Part shown: positions 17,428 to 26,124 of the stretch, one piece after another | How positions within the stretch are numbered: position 1 is the first letter of the stretch | Layout of the letters: each line of letters begins with the position of its first letter | Source of the DNA: an uncultured Clostridia bacterium | GTDB lineage: Bacteria > Bacillota > Clostridia > Oscillospirales > Ruminococcaceae | Length of the DNA: 64,000 bases | Direction of reading: 5' to 3' | Assembly: GCA_947383835.1 (NCBI GenBank) | Contig: CANDEV010000005.1 | Coordinates: 124,001-188,000, forward strand | Program-made: the position numbers and the translations under genes | Notes under the pieces: model-generated | What the model was told of the DNA's origin: nothing | Databases searched by the model: none | The model's input: only the letters and a program-made list of their open reading frames with translations

Positions 17428-18309
17428 ATGTATCTTTGCGTAAGATTAAAAAAATTTATTTTGCTTGTGTGCGCCCTGCTGGTTATTGCAGGCTGCGCGG
17501 TAAAGCTTACCGCCGACGGCTTAAAGTACGAACCTGCAGACGCGGAAGTCAGCGAGGAGATTTTCGTCCCCGTGATAATGTACCACAGCCTCCTGAAAGA
17601 CCCCGACAGAGCAGGGGAGTATGTGGTAAGTCCTGAGATCTTTGAGGCGGATATGAAGTATCTGCTTGATAACGGTTTTACTTCGGTTTTTGTAAGGGAC
17701 TTGGTTGATTATGTTGAAAACGGTGCGGACTTGCCCTCAAAGCCCGTGGTTGTCACATTTGATGACGGATACTATAATGTTATGGAGTATGCTTATCCTT
17801 TTATGCGGGAAAACAACATCAAAGGCGTGATGAATGTCGTTGGCGCATATACAGAGCAGTCCACCGCCGAGGACGAGCACAACCCCGCCTATTCATACTT
17901 GACTTGGGAGGAAATTTCCGAGCTTGAACAAAGCGGTGTTTTTGAGATAGGAAATCATACATATGATATGCACTCCATAGGAGTCCGCAGCGGCTGCAAA
18001 AAGAAATACGGCGAGAACAACGAGACCTACCGAAATGCCTTGACTGAGGATATTGGCGGCTTGCAGCAGCTTCTTGCTGAAAAAAGCGGAGTAACGTCCG
18101 TTACCTTTGCCTATCCATACGGCTTTATTTCGGAGGAAAGCGTCCCGGTTCTCCGTGACATGGGCTTTAAGGCACTGCTGACCTGTTATGAAAAGCCAAA
18201 TTATATTTCAAGGGATAACCCCGACTGTCTGCTCCAAATAAACCGATACAACCGTCCCGCAGGAATTTCCACAGAGGAATTTATGGAAAAACTTTTAAAA
18301 CAAAAATGA
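17428..18309 (+). CDS. Polysaccharide deacetylase lipoprotein
   Basis: 293 residues from the ATG at 17428. The N-terminus is a lipoprotein signal ending in VIAGC (lipid cysteine near residue 23), so the enzyme is anchored outside the cell. The NodB domain shows VTFDDGY with the catalytic base and metal aspartates, HTYDMHS with the metal histidines, and FAYPYG. Such enzymes deacetylate peptidoglycan or other acetylated glycans. An in-frame ATG at 17389 is within the hairpin loop and has no ribosome binding site, so it was not chosen. GGAGG is 13 bases before 17428, a little far, and lies in a hairpin arm. Confidence 0.92.
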   Translation: MYLCVRLKKFILLVCALLVIAGCAVKLTADGLKYEPADAEVSEEIFVPVIMYHSLLKDPDRAGEYVVSPEIFEADMKYLLDNGFTSVFVRDLVDYVENGADLPSKPVVVTFDDGYYNVMEYAYPFMRENNIKGVMNVVGAYTEQSTAEDEHNPAYSYLTWEEISELEQSGVFEIGNHTYDMHSIGVRSGCKKKYGENNETYRNALTEDIGGLQQLLAEKSGVTSVTFAYPYGFISEESVPVLRDMGFKALLTCYEKPNYISRDNPDCLLQINRYNRPAGISTEEFMEKLLKQK

Positions 18310-18338
18310 GCTTGCTGATCATATGCAAGCTCATTTTT
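18302..18338. terminator. Bidirectional terminator
   Basis: AAAAATGAGCTTGC (18302-18315) pairs perfectly with GCAAGCTCATTTTT (18325-18338) around a 9-nt loop. It lies between convergent genes and has A and T tracts on opposite sides, so it can stop transcription from both strands. Confidence 0.9.
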
Positions 18339-18343
18339 ATGTA

Positions 18344-19003
18344 TTATTCGTTAAGCATTACAAATTCTTCTTCTACAAAACCGTCGCCGTCATCTTCGGG
18401 AACTGCCGCTTCTTCACCTTCAACGTTTTCGGTTTCAGAAACTTCACCCTCAAGCTCCTCCTCGGGAACTTCCTCAACCTTTGGATTAAGGAAGCTGTCG
18501 TCATAAACGGACTGGTAAAATCCGTCAATAAGATCAAGCACAATGGGAGAATACCTGTCACGGTATTCAAGCATTTCATTAAGATATGGAGCATACTGGC
18601 TCGGCTCGCGCTTGTCGCCCTGCTGGAATTTATTTTGCTTATTAGCGTCTTTCCATGCGCGGTTTATCATATTCTCGGTATACCGCGGTATTTTGTCGTT
18701 TATCTCTTTTTTAAATTCGGTGGGGACAGGCTTCTTAAAAGTATAGTACTTTTCCAGATTGATAAGCTCATCAATATCCTTGATAAGCGAATCATAAGCC
18801 GTAAAAAACTTCCTCGGACTTTTTGTCGCAACAATAAATTCCGACATTTTATTTACATTTTTCATACGCTTCGTAACGTATGCCTTTGTCATATCATCCA
18901 AAAATTCCTGGGAGACCATGAGTTTTTTCTCTTCGGTGCCGAAAATAATGTTTTGAAGCTCTATCTGCTTGAGCTTGCTTTGATTAGGTGAAAAAAGTCC
19001 CAT
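18344..19003 (-). CDS. Hypothetical protein with acidic C-terminal tail
   Basis: 219 residues. The first 165 are charged and predicted helical (KLKQIELQNIIFGTEEKKLM, MTKAYVTKRMKNVNKMSEF, YSPIVLDLIDGFYQSVYDD). The last 45 are almost only Glu, Asp, Val and Pro (PEEELEGEVSETENVEGEE), a likely disordered acidic tail. No signal peptide, membrane helix or known motif. It follows the folate transporter gene after 25 bp on the same strand. I do not recognise a family. Confidence 0.65.
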   Translation of the reverse strand: MGLFSPNQSKLKQIELQNIIFGTEEKKLMVSQEFLDDMTKAYVTKRMKNVNKMSEFIVATKSPRKFFTAYDSLIKDIDELINLEKYYTFKKPVPTEFKKEINDKIPRYTENMINRAWKDANKQNKFQQGDKREPSQYAPYLNEMLEYRDRYSPIVLDLIDGFYQSVYDDSFLNPKVEEVPEEELEGEVSETENVEGEEAAVPEDDGDGFVEEEFVMLNE

Positions 19004-19028
19004 AAAACCATATCCTTCCGAATGTATT

Positions 19029-19595
19029 TTACATATGCGAACGGTGTTTGAAAGTTCGTTCGTACAGAACCTGAATTGTAGGCATTAAAGTCATTATAAC
19101 GAAAACGTAAAGAATAAGCTCGGTTGAAACTGCCCCGTATCTTATAATGAACTGCGCCGAGGTATTGCTCATAAAACCAAAGTGCATAAGAATTGCGGTA
19201 TTCAGCAAAAGACAAATTACTGCCGAGTCGATAACACGTGAAACTATTGAAAATATCACAAGCTTCATACCGTTTTTTTTGTAGAGCATGATCCCGTATA
19301 AAAAGCCCTCCAGCATAGCTGTAACAGATAGGGGAACGATAGGAGCCTGACCGCTCAGAATACAGCCGATCAAATCTCCGGCAATAGCTGCCATTACCGC
19401 AGGAACAGGTCCGAACAGCATACCTACAGCTGCAAGAGCAATAAATGCGAAATTAAATTTGATATACTCCACAGGTCTGAAAGAAAACATATCCAGTACA
19501 ATAAATACAGCCACCAAAATTCCTGTAACTGTAAGGCAGCGGACGTTTTTCAGCTCTGCCGCAGAGCTTTTGAAGTTTGACAAAAAGTTTTTCAT
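19029..19595 (-). CDS. folT: Folate ECF transporter substrate-binding component
   Basis: 188 residues with about five to six hydrophobic helices and the ECF S-component motif near FNFAFIALAAVGMLFGPVPA, where small residues pack against EcfT. The pattern (LTVTGILVAVFIVLDMFSFRP..YIKFNF) is that of the folate-specific S component FolT. FolT binds folates outside and delivers them with shared EcfA/A'/T energising modules encoded elsewhere. The assignment is supported independently by a tetrahydrofolate-type riboswitch at 19660-19776 directly upstream. AAGGAGG precedes the ATG at 19595. Confidence 0.88.
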   Translation of the reverse strand: MKNFLSNFKSSAAELKNVRCLTVTGILVAVFIVLDMFSFRPVEYIKFNFAFIALAAVGMLFGPVPAVMAAIAGDLIGCILSGQAPIVPLSVTAMLEGFLYGIMLYKKNGMKLVIFSIVSRVIDSAVICLLLNTAILMHFGFMSNTSAQFIIRYGAVSTELILYVFVIMTLMPTIQVLYERTFKHRSHM

Positions 19596-19659
19596 TGATA
19601 TTCCTCCTTAAAATTATGCTAATATGCACAATCAGGAAGAATGAAAAGCTCCTGCTCAT

Positions 19660-19776
19660 GCATTTCAGCGGGATGCGGAAAACGCACCGCAAACACAGTA
19701 AAAACCGTGTTTTTCGTCAAGGCGGCAACTCCCCGTCCGCCAAGCACTGTACGCGCGTAAACCTACTCTGTAATGC
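19660..19776 (-). ncRNA. Tetrahydrofolate riboswitch (folT leader)
   Basis: On the minus strand the leader shows features of the THF riboswitch: GAGTAG, then GCGTACAGTGC, GGGGAGTTGCC followed by ACGAA, GCGGTGCG, and CCGCATCCCGCTG. The helix GGCGG...CCGCC is visible, and the closing helix pairs GCATTACAG with CTGAAATGC (8 of 9 positions). The family is known upstream of folT genes in Firmicutes. The ribosome binding site lies about 50 nt downstream and no terminator hairpin with a T-run is seen, so control of translation is likely. Confidence 0.85.
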
Positions 19777-19803
19777 TTTATATAAATGCTTAAAATTATG
19801 TTC

Positions 19804-20763
19804 TTAGAACGAGATCTCGTCAGAAATTTTGTAAAGGTTTTCGTCAAAAGGCTTCTTCATAGCAAGAGCCTCCTGTATGTCAAAGTCAACGATCTTGTTG
19901 TCACGCATAGCAACAACTCGGTTTCCGATTCCCTTGTCCAAAAGCTCTACAGCGTGATAGCCCATTTCGCTTGCCACAACTCTGTCTCGGAGCGTAGGGC
20001 TGCCGCCTCTCTGAACGTGACCGAGAATAGTCGCTCTTGCGTCGATACCGGTGCTGTCCTGTATCTTCTTTGCGATTTCCTCAGTATGTCCAACGCCCTC
20101 GGAAACGACGACAATAAAGTGCTGTCTTCTGTTCTTCTGTGACTTTATTATCTTAGCGATAATGTTGTCCATAGAAAATTCCATCTCGGGAGTAAGGATA
20201 GCCACCGAGCCTACAGCAGTACCGACATTGAGAGCGATCCAGCCCGCGTTTCTGCCCATTACCTCAACTACAGAGCAGCGGTCATGGGACATAGCTGTAT
20301 CACGAAGCTTGTCGATCATTTCCATAGCTGTGTTCATAGCCGTGTCATAGCCGATAGTGTAATCTGTGCAGGCGATGTCGTTGTCGATAGTGCCGGGGAG
20401 ACCTATGCAGGGTACTCCGGCCTTTGAAAGGTCAGCCGCGCCTCTGAAAGAACCGTCGCCGCCGATAACAACTATACCAACAAGATTAAGCTCGTCGCAT
20501 TTTTCCTTAGCTTTAAGTACGTATTCCCATTCCTTGAATTCAAGACATCTTGCGGTAAAAAGAGTTGTACCGCCGCGCTGAATGATATTTGAAACGTCTC
20601 TTGCGTCAAGGTGAACGGTTTCGCCGTTCAAAAGACCGTTATATCCTCTCTGGATACCAACGACCTCATAGCCCTTGCTGAGAGCCGCTCTCGTAACGGC
20701 TCTTACAGCCGCATTCATGCCGGGAGCGTCGCCTCCGCTTGTTAAAACACCTATTCTCTTCAT
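19804..20763 (-). CDS. pfkA: ATP-dependent 6-phosphofructokinase
   Basis: 319 residues, the normal bacterial PfkA length. It phosphorylates fructose 6-phosphate, the committed step of glycolysis. Motifs are LTSGGDAPGMNA, VIGGDGS for ATP binding, LPGTIDND with the catalytic aspartate, and VEVMGRNAGWIAL. The start is the ATG at 20763 after GGAGGAGAAAGAT; an in-frame TTG five codons earlier would put the ribosome binding site inside the coding region. It has its own consensus promoter. The folT leader begins 28 bp after its stop, so some read-through into folT is possible. Confidence 0.97.
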   Translation of the reverse strand: MKRIGVLTSGGDAPGMNAAVRAVTRAALSKGYEVVGIQRGYNGLLNGETVHLDARDVSNIIQRGGTTLFTARCLEFKEWEYVLKAKEKCDELNLVGIVVIGGDGSFRGAADLSKAGVPCIGLPGTIDNDIACTDYTIGYDTAMNTAMEMIDKLRDTAMSHDRCSVVEVMGRNAGWIALNVGTAVGSVAILTPEMEFSMDNIIAKIIKSQKNRRQHFIVVVSEGVGHTEEIAKKIQDSTGIDARATILGHVQRGGSPTLRDRVVASEMGYHAVELLDKGIGNRVVAMRDNKIVDFDIQEALAMKKPFDENLYKISDEISF

Positions 20764-20821
20764 ATCTTTCTCCTCCAAAAATTTATTACATCAAATAAAT
20801 TACATATTTCAAACAACTTTT

Positions 20822-20850
20822 ATTATAGCATTTTCAATTAATTTTGTCAA
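20822..20850 (-). promoter_or_regulatory. pfkA promoter
   Basis: On the minus strand TTGACA (20850-20845), a 17-bp spacer and TATAAT (20827-20822), both hexamers perfect. It lies between the end of the S41 peptidase gene and pfkA. Confidence 0.8.
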
Positions 20851-20866
20851 GGGCTTACAGTTATTT

Positions 20867-21793
20867 TTAATTTTTCAGCAAATTCATCGCCGTTTCGAGG
20901 CACTTTTCACCCTCCGCCTCGTATTCTGGAGCAACTCCGTTCACTCCGAACGTCTCACCGTCGGCATTGCACATAAGTCCCGAAACAAAAATAAAAAGAT
21001 GCTCGGTCTCCGATTTGTCAAAGGAGTACTCAAAGTATTTCCCGTAGGTGCTTTTACCGACAATAAAAACCTTGTCGTCAAAATCCGAGTTCATATTGAA
21101 GATCATGACTTCGGCGGAGCTTGCGGTATTTTCGTCACAAAGAAAGGCTATCTTTTCAAAATTTATTTTGGATTTCCCAAAAGCAGTGTGCTCTTTTAGC
21201 TCTCCGCCTCTTAATTCCGTGAAAACCGTTTGCTCATTTGGGTAAAAAAGGGACATTATCTTTATCAGCTCCTCAATATAACCTCCGCGGTTGCCGCGCA
21301 GATCAATTATAAATTTGTCCGCCGATTGAAGCATATCCATATTTTCCGCAAGCCTTTCATATGTTTCGCCCTTTGAAAAATCGCCTATTTCAATAAGACA
21401 GACGCTGTTCTCCAAAAGACTGACGCCGACCTCTCCTACTTCGTTTATCTGACCCATTACATTTTCCGAACGCTCCCTGCTGAATATGGCATTGTATTTT
21501 TGTATCTCCTCAGGCTCGTATTTATTTATATCGTCAATAACAAGTCTGTACAGATAATTGTCAAAGTTGGAAAAACCGTTCTCCTCATAAACGTCTCCCA
21601 AAGTGTTTTTCATGGCAAGCTCCAAATGGTCGGGGGAGTAGTAATATTCCGTCATATAAACCTCAAGCTTACCGATCCTGTCATTAAGATAAAAGTTTCT
21701 GAACATTAAAAATATAACTGTCAGCAGAAAAATAATCACAATTACCAAAATGGCATTAATGCCTTTTTTACTTTTTGCACGTTTTTCTCTCAT
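20867..21793 (-). CDS. Membrane-anchored S41-family peptidase
   Basis: 308 residues from the ATG at 21793 (MREKRAKSKK), chosen because GGAG lies nine bases before it. One N-terminal membrane helix (ILVIVIIFLLTVIFLM) anchors the protein with the rest outside. The S41/tail-specific protease core is present: FIIDLRGNRGG, then ENTASSAEVM with the nucleophilic serine, and GKSTYGK with the general-base lysine. A PDZ domain as in CtpA is not evident; the region before the core is a short helical segment. It lies between dnaE and pfkA, 15 bp after dnaE, so co-transcribed with dnaE. Substrate unknown. Confidence 0.87.
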   Translation of the reverse strand: MREKRAKSKKGINAILVIVIIFLLTVIFLMFRNFYLNDRIGKLEVYMTEYYYSPDHLELAMKNTLGDVYEENGFSNFDNYLYRLVIDDINKYEPEEIQKYNAIFSRERSENVMGQINEVGEVGVSLLENSVCLIEIGDFSKGETYERLAENMDMLQSADKFIIDLRGNRGGYIEELIKIMSLFYPNEQTVFTELRGGELKEHTAFGKSKINFEKIAFLCDENTASSAEVMIFNMNSDFDDKVFIVGKSTYGKYFEYSFDKSETEHLFIFVSGLMCNADGETFGVNGVAPEYEAEGEKCLETAMNLLKN

Positions 21794-21808
21794 GCTTATC
21801 ATCTCCGT

Positions 21809-24800
21809 TTATTTTAGTACAGCGTTTCCGTGCCCCGCCGCAGCAAGTATTTCCTCCGCAAGCTCTCCGCAAATTTTTACTCCGCCGATATTTTTCGGCA
21901 CAAACTGCTGCTTTATGTCCTCAAAATAAAATATAGTACGGCTTGTTCCAGAGTACTTTCTGCAAACGCTTAAAATATTCTGCAATTTTTCGCTGTCATC
22001 GCTTCTGCACTTGATATAAAGGGTCATTCCGCCGCAAAGTCCGTCATACTTTTCCGCCGCAGTAACTTTCTGCACAATAAGCTTAGGCGAATCGTCCTTG
22101 AAAGAAACCTTTGCGCCGATGTGCAAAGCTCTGCCCCTTTGCAGCAGTTCACGGCAAGAGGCATACGCTTCAGCGAAAACAAGTCCCTCGACTTCTCCGG
22201 TCATGTCCTCCAGATCAACGAAAGCCATTCGGGAACCGTTTTTCTGCGTGTGCTGCTTGACGTTCTGCACCGTGCAGAAAAAGGAGAATTCGGCATTATT
22301 TTTTATTGGAACAGACTCGTCGTAAAGCTGCGAGACCCTGTTCATTCTGCAAAGCTCTGAAAGGGTCGCGTAGCTTTGGAGCGGATGCCCCGAAAGGTAC
22401 ATTCCTATGACTTCTTTTTCCATTTCAAGCAGCTCGCTCAAGGGATATTCTGGGAAATGCTCTATCGACACCGAAGAATTTTCCTCCTGTGGCGACATAT
22501 CGAAAAAGTTTATCTGCCCCTCCATATTCCTCATGGAGTACGCCTGTACGCCGCTGAAAATTCGCTCGTAATTTTCCAGCATTTCATGCCTGTTCAAGCC
22601 AAAGCCGTCAAACGCTCCGCACTTTATAAGACTTTCCACAGCACGGCGGTTCACGTCCTTGCCGCTTATTCGTCTGCAAAAGCTTTCAAGCGAGGAAAAT
22701 TTTCCCTCTCTTTTTCTTTCTTCAATAATTTCGTTAATGGAATTATATCCTAAATTTTTCACCGCCGCCAAAGCAAACCGTATTCCGCCCTCCGTGGGGA
22801 CGAAACCGGCGCCGCTTTCGTTGATGTCGGGGGTCAGGATTTTAATTCCCTGCTTGGAGCATTCCTCCATATATTCAAGAATTTTTCCCGTGCTGTCAAG
22901 GGCGGCTGTCATAAGTGCAGCCATGTATTGCTTAAAATAGTGACATTTAAGGTAAGCGGTCTGGTACGCAACATGAGCATACGCCGCAGCATGGGACTTG
23001 TTAAACGCATATGAAGCAAAGCTTGACATTTCGCTGAAAATATCGTCCGCAATTTTTTCATCCACACCGTTTTTCTTAGCGCCCTCAACGAAAACGCTCC
23101 GTTCCTTTTCCATAACGTCCGCTTTTTTCTTAGCCATTGCACGGCGTACAAGGTCGGCTCGTCCGTAAGAGTACCCCGCCATTTTTCGGCATATCTCCAT
23201 GACCTGCTCCTGATAAACGATGCAGCCGTAGGTAACGTCCAAAATATCCTTTAAAAGCGGGTGCTTGTAGGTAACTTTCTGCGGATTGTGCCTGCACTCG
23301 ATATACCGCGGTATACTGTCCATAGGACCGGGGCGGTACAGCGAAATAACAGCGATCAAGTCCTCGATAGATTCGGGCTTCAAACGCGTAAGGACTTGCC
23401 TCATGCCCGCGCTTTCAAATTGGAAGACGCCCGCCGCGTCCCCTGCGGACATCATTGCGAAAACTCCCGGGTCGTCAATGGGAATTTTCTTTATGTCAAA
23501 ATAAGGCTCAAACTCCCGTATGGAACGTTCCGCGTCACGTATTACCGTAAGGTTGCGAAGTCCCAAAAAGTCGATTTTCAGCAAACCGAGACTTTCCAGA
23601 ACAGTCATAGTGTACTGGGTAACAACAGAACCGCCGTTCATCTGAACGGGGACGTACTCCCTCACAGGCAAGTCCGCAATAACGACCCCCGCCGCATGAG
23701 TGGAGGCATGGCGGGGCATACCCTCGATTTTCGCCGCCGTGTCTATAAGCCGCTTTACCTCAAAATCACTTTTATACAGCTCCGCAAGGTCGGCGTTATC
23801 TTTCATGGCGCTTTCAAGAGTAACGTGCAGACCAAATGGAATAAGCTTTGCAACCTTGTCGGAGGTCTGATAGGGAAGTCCCATTACCCGTGCAACGTCC
23901 CGTACCGCAGCCTTTGCAGCCATTGTACCGAATGTGATTATCTGTGCAACATGGTCGCCGCCGTATTTCCGAACAACATAATCAATGACTCTCTGCCTGC
24001 CCTCGTAGCAAAAATCAATGTCAAAGTCGGGCATTGACACTCTTTCGGGATTGAGAAATCTCTCAAAGAGCAGGTTATATTTCATAGGGTCAATGTCGGT
24101 GATCCCAACACAGTACGCCGCAAGACTTCCCGCTCCCGAACCTCTGCCCGGACCCACGGGAATACCGTTATCCTTTGCGTACTTTATAAAATCCCATACT
24201 ATCAAATAGTAATCAACATACCCCATTCGTGTGATAACGTCAAGCTCATATTCCATTCTTTCTGAATACTCCGCAGGAGGGTTTTCACCGTAACGCTTTT
24301 TCATTCCCGCAGCGCAAAGCTTTTTTAAATAATCCGCATTGTCCGTAACGTTCGGTATTGTAAATTTCGGCAGCTTGGTCACTCCAAATTCAAAGGTAAC
24401 ATTGCACATCTCCGCGATTTTCACCGTGTTGTCTACAGCGTGGGGGACGTTTGCAAAAAGCTGCCGCATTTCCTCCTCCGACTTCATGTAAAATTCGTTT
24501 GTGGGAAAGGAAAGCGGGTTCGGCTCGCTTAAAAGAGTATTCGTCTGAATAGCAATAAGCGTCCGCTGGACTTCCGCGTCCTCCTTTAAAATATAGTGAG
24601 CGTCGTTTGTTGCCGCAAGGGGAATACCCGTCTCCGCCGAAAGCCTGTACAAAAGGGGAAGAATACGCATTTCGTCGGGAATATCGTGGTTTTGTATTTC
24701 AATGTAATAATTGCCGCTGCCGAAAATTTCGAGATAGTTCAGAGCTATCTCCTTAGCGTTATCATATTCTCCGTTTGTAAGCTTTCTGGGAATTTCACCT

Positions 24801-25216
24801 GCAAGACAGCCCGACAGCGCAATAATACCCTCATGATATTCTTTCAGCAGATCAATGTCCACCCGCGGCTTGTTGTAAAAGCCCTCGGTGTAACCGTAGG
24901 AAACAAGCTTTATAAGGTTCTGATATCCCGTGTTGTTTTTGCACAAAAGCACAAGATGATAAGGCTTGTTGTCCTGACCGTGTATCTTGTCAAACCGCGT
25001 TCGGGGAGCGACATAGACCTCACAGCCGATTATCGGCTTTACGCCTTGGGAAACAGCTTCATTGTAAAAATCCACGGCTGCGTACATACAGCCGTGGTCG
25101 GTAACAGCAACAGCGGTCTGCCCAAGCTCCTTTGCCCGTGAAACAAGCTGCTTAATGCGGCAAGCCCCGTCAAGCAGGCTGTATTCGCTGTGCAGGTGAA
25201 GATGAACAAAACCCAT
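21809..25216 (-). CDS. dnaE: DNA polymerase III alpha subunit
   Basis: 1135 residues, the DnaE type without the proofreading exonuclease insert that marks PolC. The N-terminal PHP domain begins FVHLHLHSEYSLLDGACRI and includes VTDHG. The polymerase core has GPGRGSGAGSLAAY and the catalytic aspartates in MPDFDIDFCYEGRQRVIDYV, then QFESAGMRQVL. A helix-hairpin-helix and an OB-fold (EFSFFCTVQNVKQH..MAFVDLEDMTG) follow. In Firmicutes DnaE usually extends primers for the replicase; whether this genome also has PolC cannot be seen here. It is in the core cluster with whiA, rapZ and murB upstream and pfkA downstream. Confidence 0.97.
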   Translation of the reverse strand: MGFVHLHLHSEYSLLDGACRIKQLVSRAKELGQTAVAVTDHGCMYAAVDFYNEAVSQGVKPIIGCEVYVAPRTRFDKIHGQDNKPYHLVLLCKNNTGYQNLIKLVSYGYTEGFYNKPRVDIDLLKEYHEGIIALSGCLAGEIPRKLTNGEYDNAKEIALNYLEIFGSGNYYIEIQNHDIPDEMRILPLLYRLSAETGIPLAATNDAHYILKEDAEVQRTLIAIQTNTLLSEPNPLSFPTNEFYMKSEEEMRQLFANVPHAVDNTVKIAEMCNVTFEFGVTKLPKFTIPNVTDNADYLKKLCAAGMKKRYGENPPAEYSERMEYELDVITRMGYVDYYLIVWDFIKYAKDNGIPVGPGRGSGAGSLAAYCVGITDIDPMKYNLLFERFLNPERVSMPDFDIDFCYEGRQRVIDYVVRKYGGDHVAQIITFGTMAAKAAVRDVARVMGLPYQTSDKVAKLIPFGLHVTLESAMKDNADLAELYKSDFEVKRLIDTAAKIEGMPRHASTHAAGVVIADLPVREYVPVQMNGGSVVTQYTMTVLESLGLLKIDFLGLRNLTVIRDAERSIREFEPYFDIKKIPIDDPGVFAMMSAGDAAGVFQFESAGMRQVLTRLKPESIEDLIAVISLYRPGPMDSIPRYIECRHNPQKVTYKHPLLKDILDVTYGCIVYQEQVMEICRKMAGYSYGRADLVRRAMAKKKADVMEKERSVFVEGAKKNGVDEKIADDIFSEMSSFASYAFNKSHAAAYAHVAYQTAYLKCHYFKQYMAALMTAALDSTGKILEYMEECSKQGIKILTPDINESGAGFVPTEGGIRFALAAVKNLGYNSINEIIEERKREGKFSSLESFCRRISGKDVNRRAVESLIKCGAFDGFGLNRHEMLENYERIFSGVQAYSMRNMEGQINFFDMSPQEENSSVSIEHFPEYPLSELLEMEKEVIGMYLSGHPLQSYATLSELCRMNRVSQLYDESVPIKNNAEFSFFCTVQNVKQHTQKNGSRMAFVDLEDMTGEVEGLVFAEAYASCRELLQRGRALHIGAKVSFKDDSPKLIVQKVTAAEKYDGLCGGMTLYIKCRSDDSEKLQNILSVCRKYSGTSRTIFYFEDIKQQFVPKNIGGVKICGELAEEILAAAGHGNAVLK

Positions 25217-25227
25217 AGTTATCTCCT

Positions 25228-25788
25228 TTACTCAATGATATATGCGGAGCTTTCGCTCTCAAAAACAATTCCCTGACGGTTCCCCAGCATAACGGGGGAT
25301 ACCGCTTCAATATCAATAACTCCCCCAGTCTCGCATTGGCTGTCATCACAGTGAACGTTTAAGCAGCGTTTCAGCAAGCCTAAATTATTTTTAAGATTAT
25401 TGGCAAAAATAATACTTCCCGCACTTACACCTATTACTGATCGGTTATCGCTTATAAACTCTTTTATGCACGTCCCAAAGCCGATCTCGTTTATTCTTTC
25501 GAGCAGGTACTCCGTGTTCCCACCGCAAATATATATAATGTCGTAACGCTTTAATTCCTCCGCCGTCATTAGCTTGTGCAAATCGTATACAGTTATGTTT
25601 TCTTTTCTAATGCCGCATTTCAGCAAGTCGTTCATACATTTCGGCAAAACGCCTATCGCGTCAGCGTCAACAGCAGCGGTGGGGATAAACATAGCCTTTG
25701 CCTCGGCAGGGTCTGTATCAAGCATATCAATAAATTTATTCTTTATATTTTCCGTTTCCAATCCGCATGATGTAAGCAAAACTTTCAT
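25228..25788 (-). CDS. Peptidase S51 (dipeptidase E-like) family protein
   Basis: 186 residues. The S51 fold is recognised by FIPTAAV near the start, YICGGNTEYLLE, and GVSAGSIIFANN with the nucleophilic serine. The His of the NVHCDD segment fits the other conserved position. Members are Asp-specific dipeptidases or cyanophycinase-like enzymes; the peptide substrate here is unknown. It ends 11 bp before dnaE on the same strand. A strong hairpin at 25829-25871 separates it from the small gene upstream. Confidence 0.87.
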   Translation of the reverse strand: MKVLLTSCGLETENIKNKFIDMLDTDPAEAKAMFIPTAAVDADAIGVLPKCMNDLLKCGIRKENITVYDLHKLMTAEELKRYDIIYICGGNTEYLLERINEIGFGTCIKEFISDNRSVIGVSAGSIIFANNLKNNLGLLKRCLNVHCDDSQCETGGVIDIEAVSPVMLGNRQGIVFESESSAYIIE

Positions 25789-25828
25789 AAAATACAGCTC
25801 CCTTATTTTTTCGCTAAAAAATAGAAAT

Positions 25829-25871
25829 TAGAGGATAGAGGATAGAACGTCTGACTATCCTTTATCCTCTA
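25829..25871 (-). terminator. Hairpin with GAGGATAG repeats
   Basis: TAGAGGATAGAGGATAG (25829-25845) pairs with CTATCCTTTATCCTCTA (25855-25871), 17 bp with one G-U pair. On the minus strand it follows the 48-residue gene and is trailed by a T-rich stretch, so it probably terminates that gene. It contains GGATAG in tandem. Confidence 0.65.
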
Positions 25872-25886
25872 TTGTTTTATCGTGGT

Positions 25887-26033
25887 TTACTTTTCGTCCT
25901 TATTGCCGCCCATTTGCTGAATAAGGTCTTCAAGCTCCTTTAATATTTCCTCTTTATTTTCGCAATGCTTCACAATTTTATGGATCATTACAAGTATTTC
26001 CATCATTTGTTTATCAGTCATAATATTCTCCAT
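25887..26033 (-). CDS. Small conserved-looking hypothetical protein
   Basis: 48 residues from the ATG at 26033 (MENIMTDKQM), with AGAAAGGA five bases upstream. It is an amphipathic helical peptide (MMEILVMIHKIVKHCENKEEI) followed by a second acidic helix and a Gly-Asn-Lys tail. It has a consensus promoter at 26082-26110 and a terminator-like hairpin after it, so it looks like an independent small transcript. A longer upstream extension of the frame would run through that promoter and was rejected. Function unknown. Confidence 0.6.
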   Translation of the reverse strand: MENIMTDKQMMEILVMIHKIVKHCENKEEILKELEDLIQQMGGNKDEK

Positions 26034-26081
26034 TTTTATCCTTTCTGCCATGCGGCATATTGGGAAATTATCCACAATTAC

Positions 26082-26110
26082 ATTATACAGCAAATTTAAA
26101 AATATGTCAA
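26082..26110 (-). promoter_or_regulatory. Promoter of the 48-residue gene
   Basis: On the minus strand TTGACA (26110-26105), a 17-bp spacer and TATAAT (26087-26082). Both hexamers are perfect. Confidence 0.75.
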
Positions 26111-26124
26111 GTTTTTCAGTAAAA

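Noticed and set aside
23261..24037. Plus-strand frame of 258 codons inside dnaE
   Set aside because: Antisense to the polymerase core, including the PDFDIDF region; no start signals.
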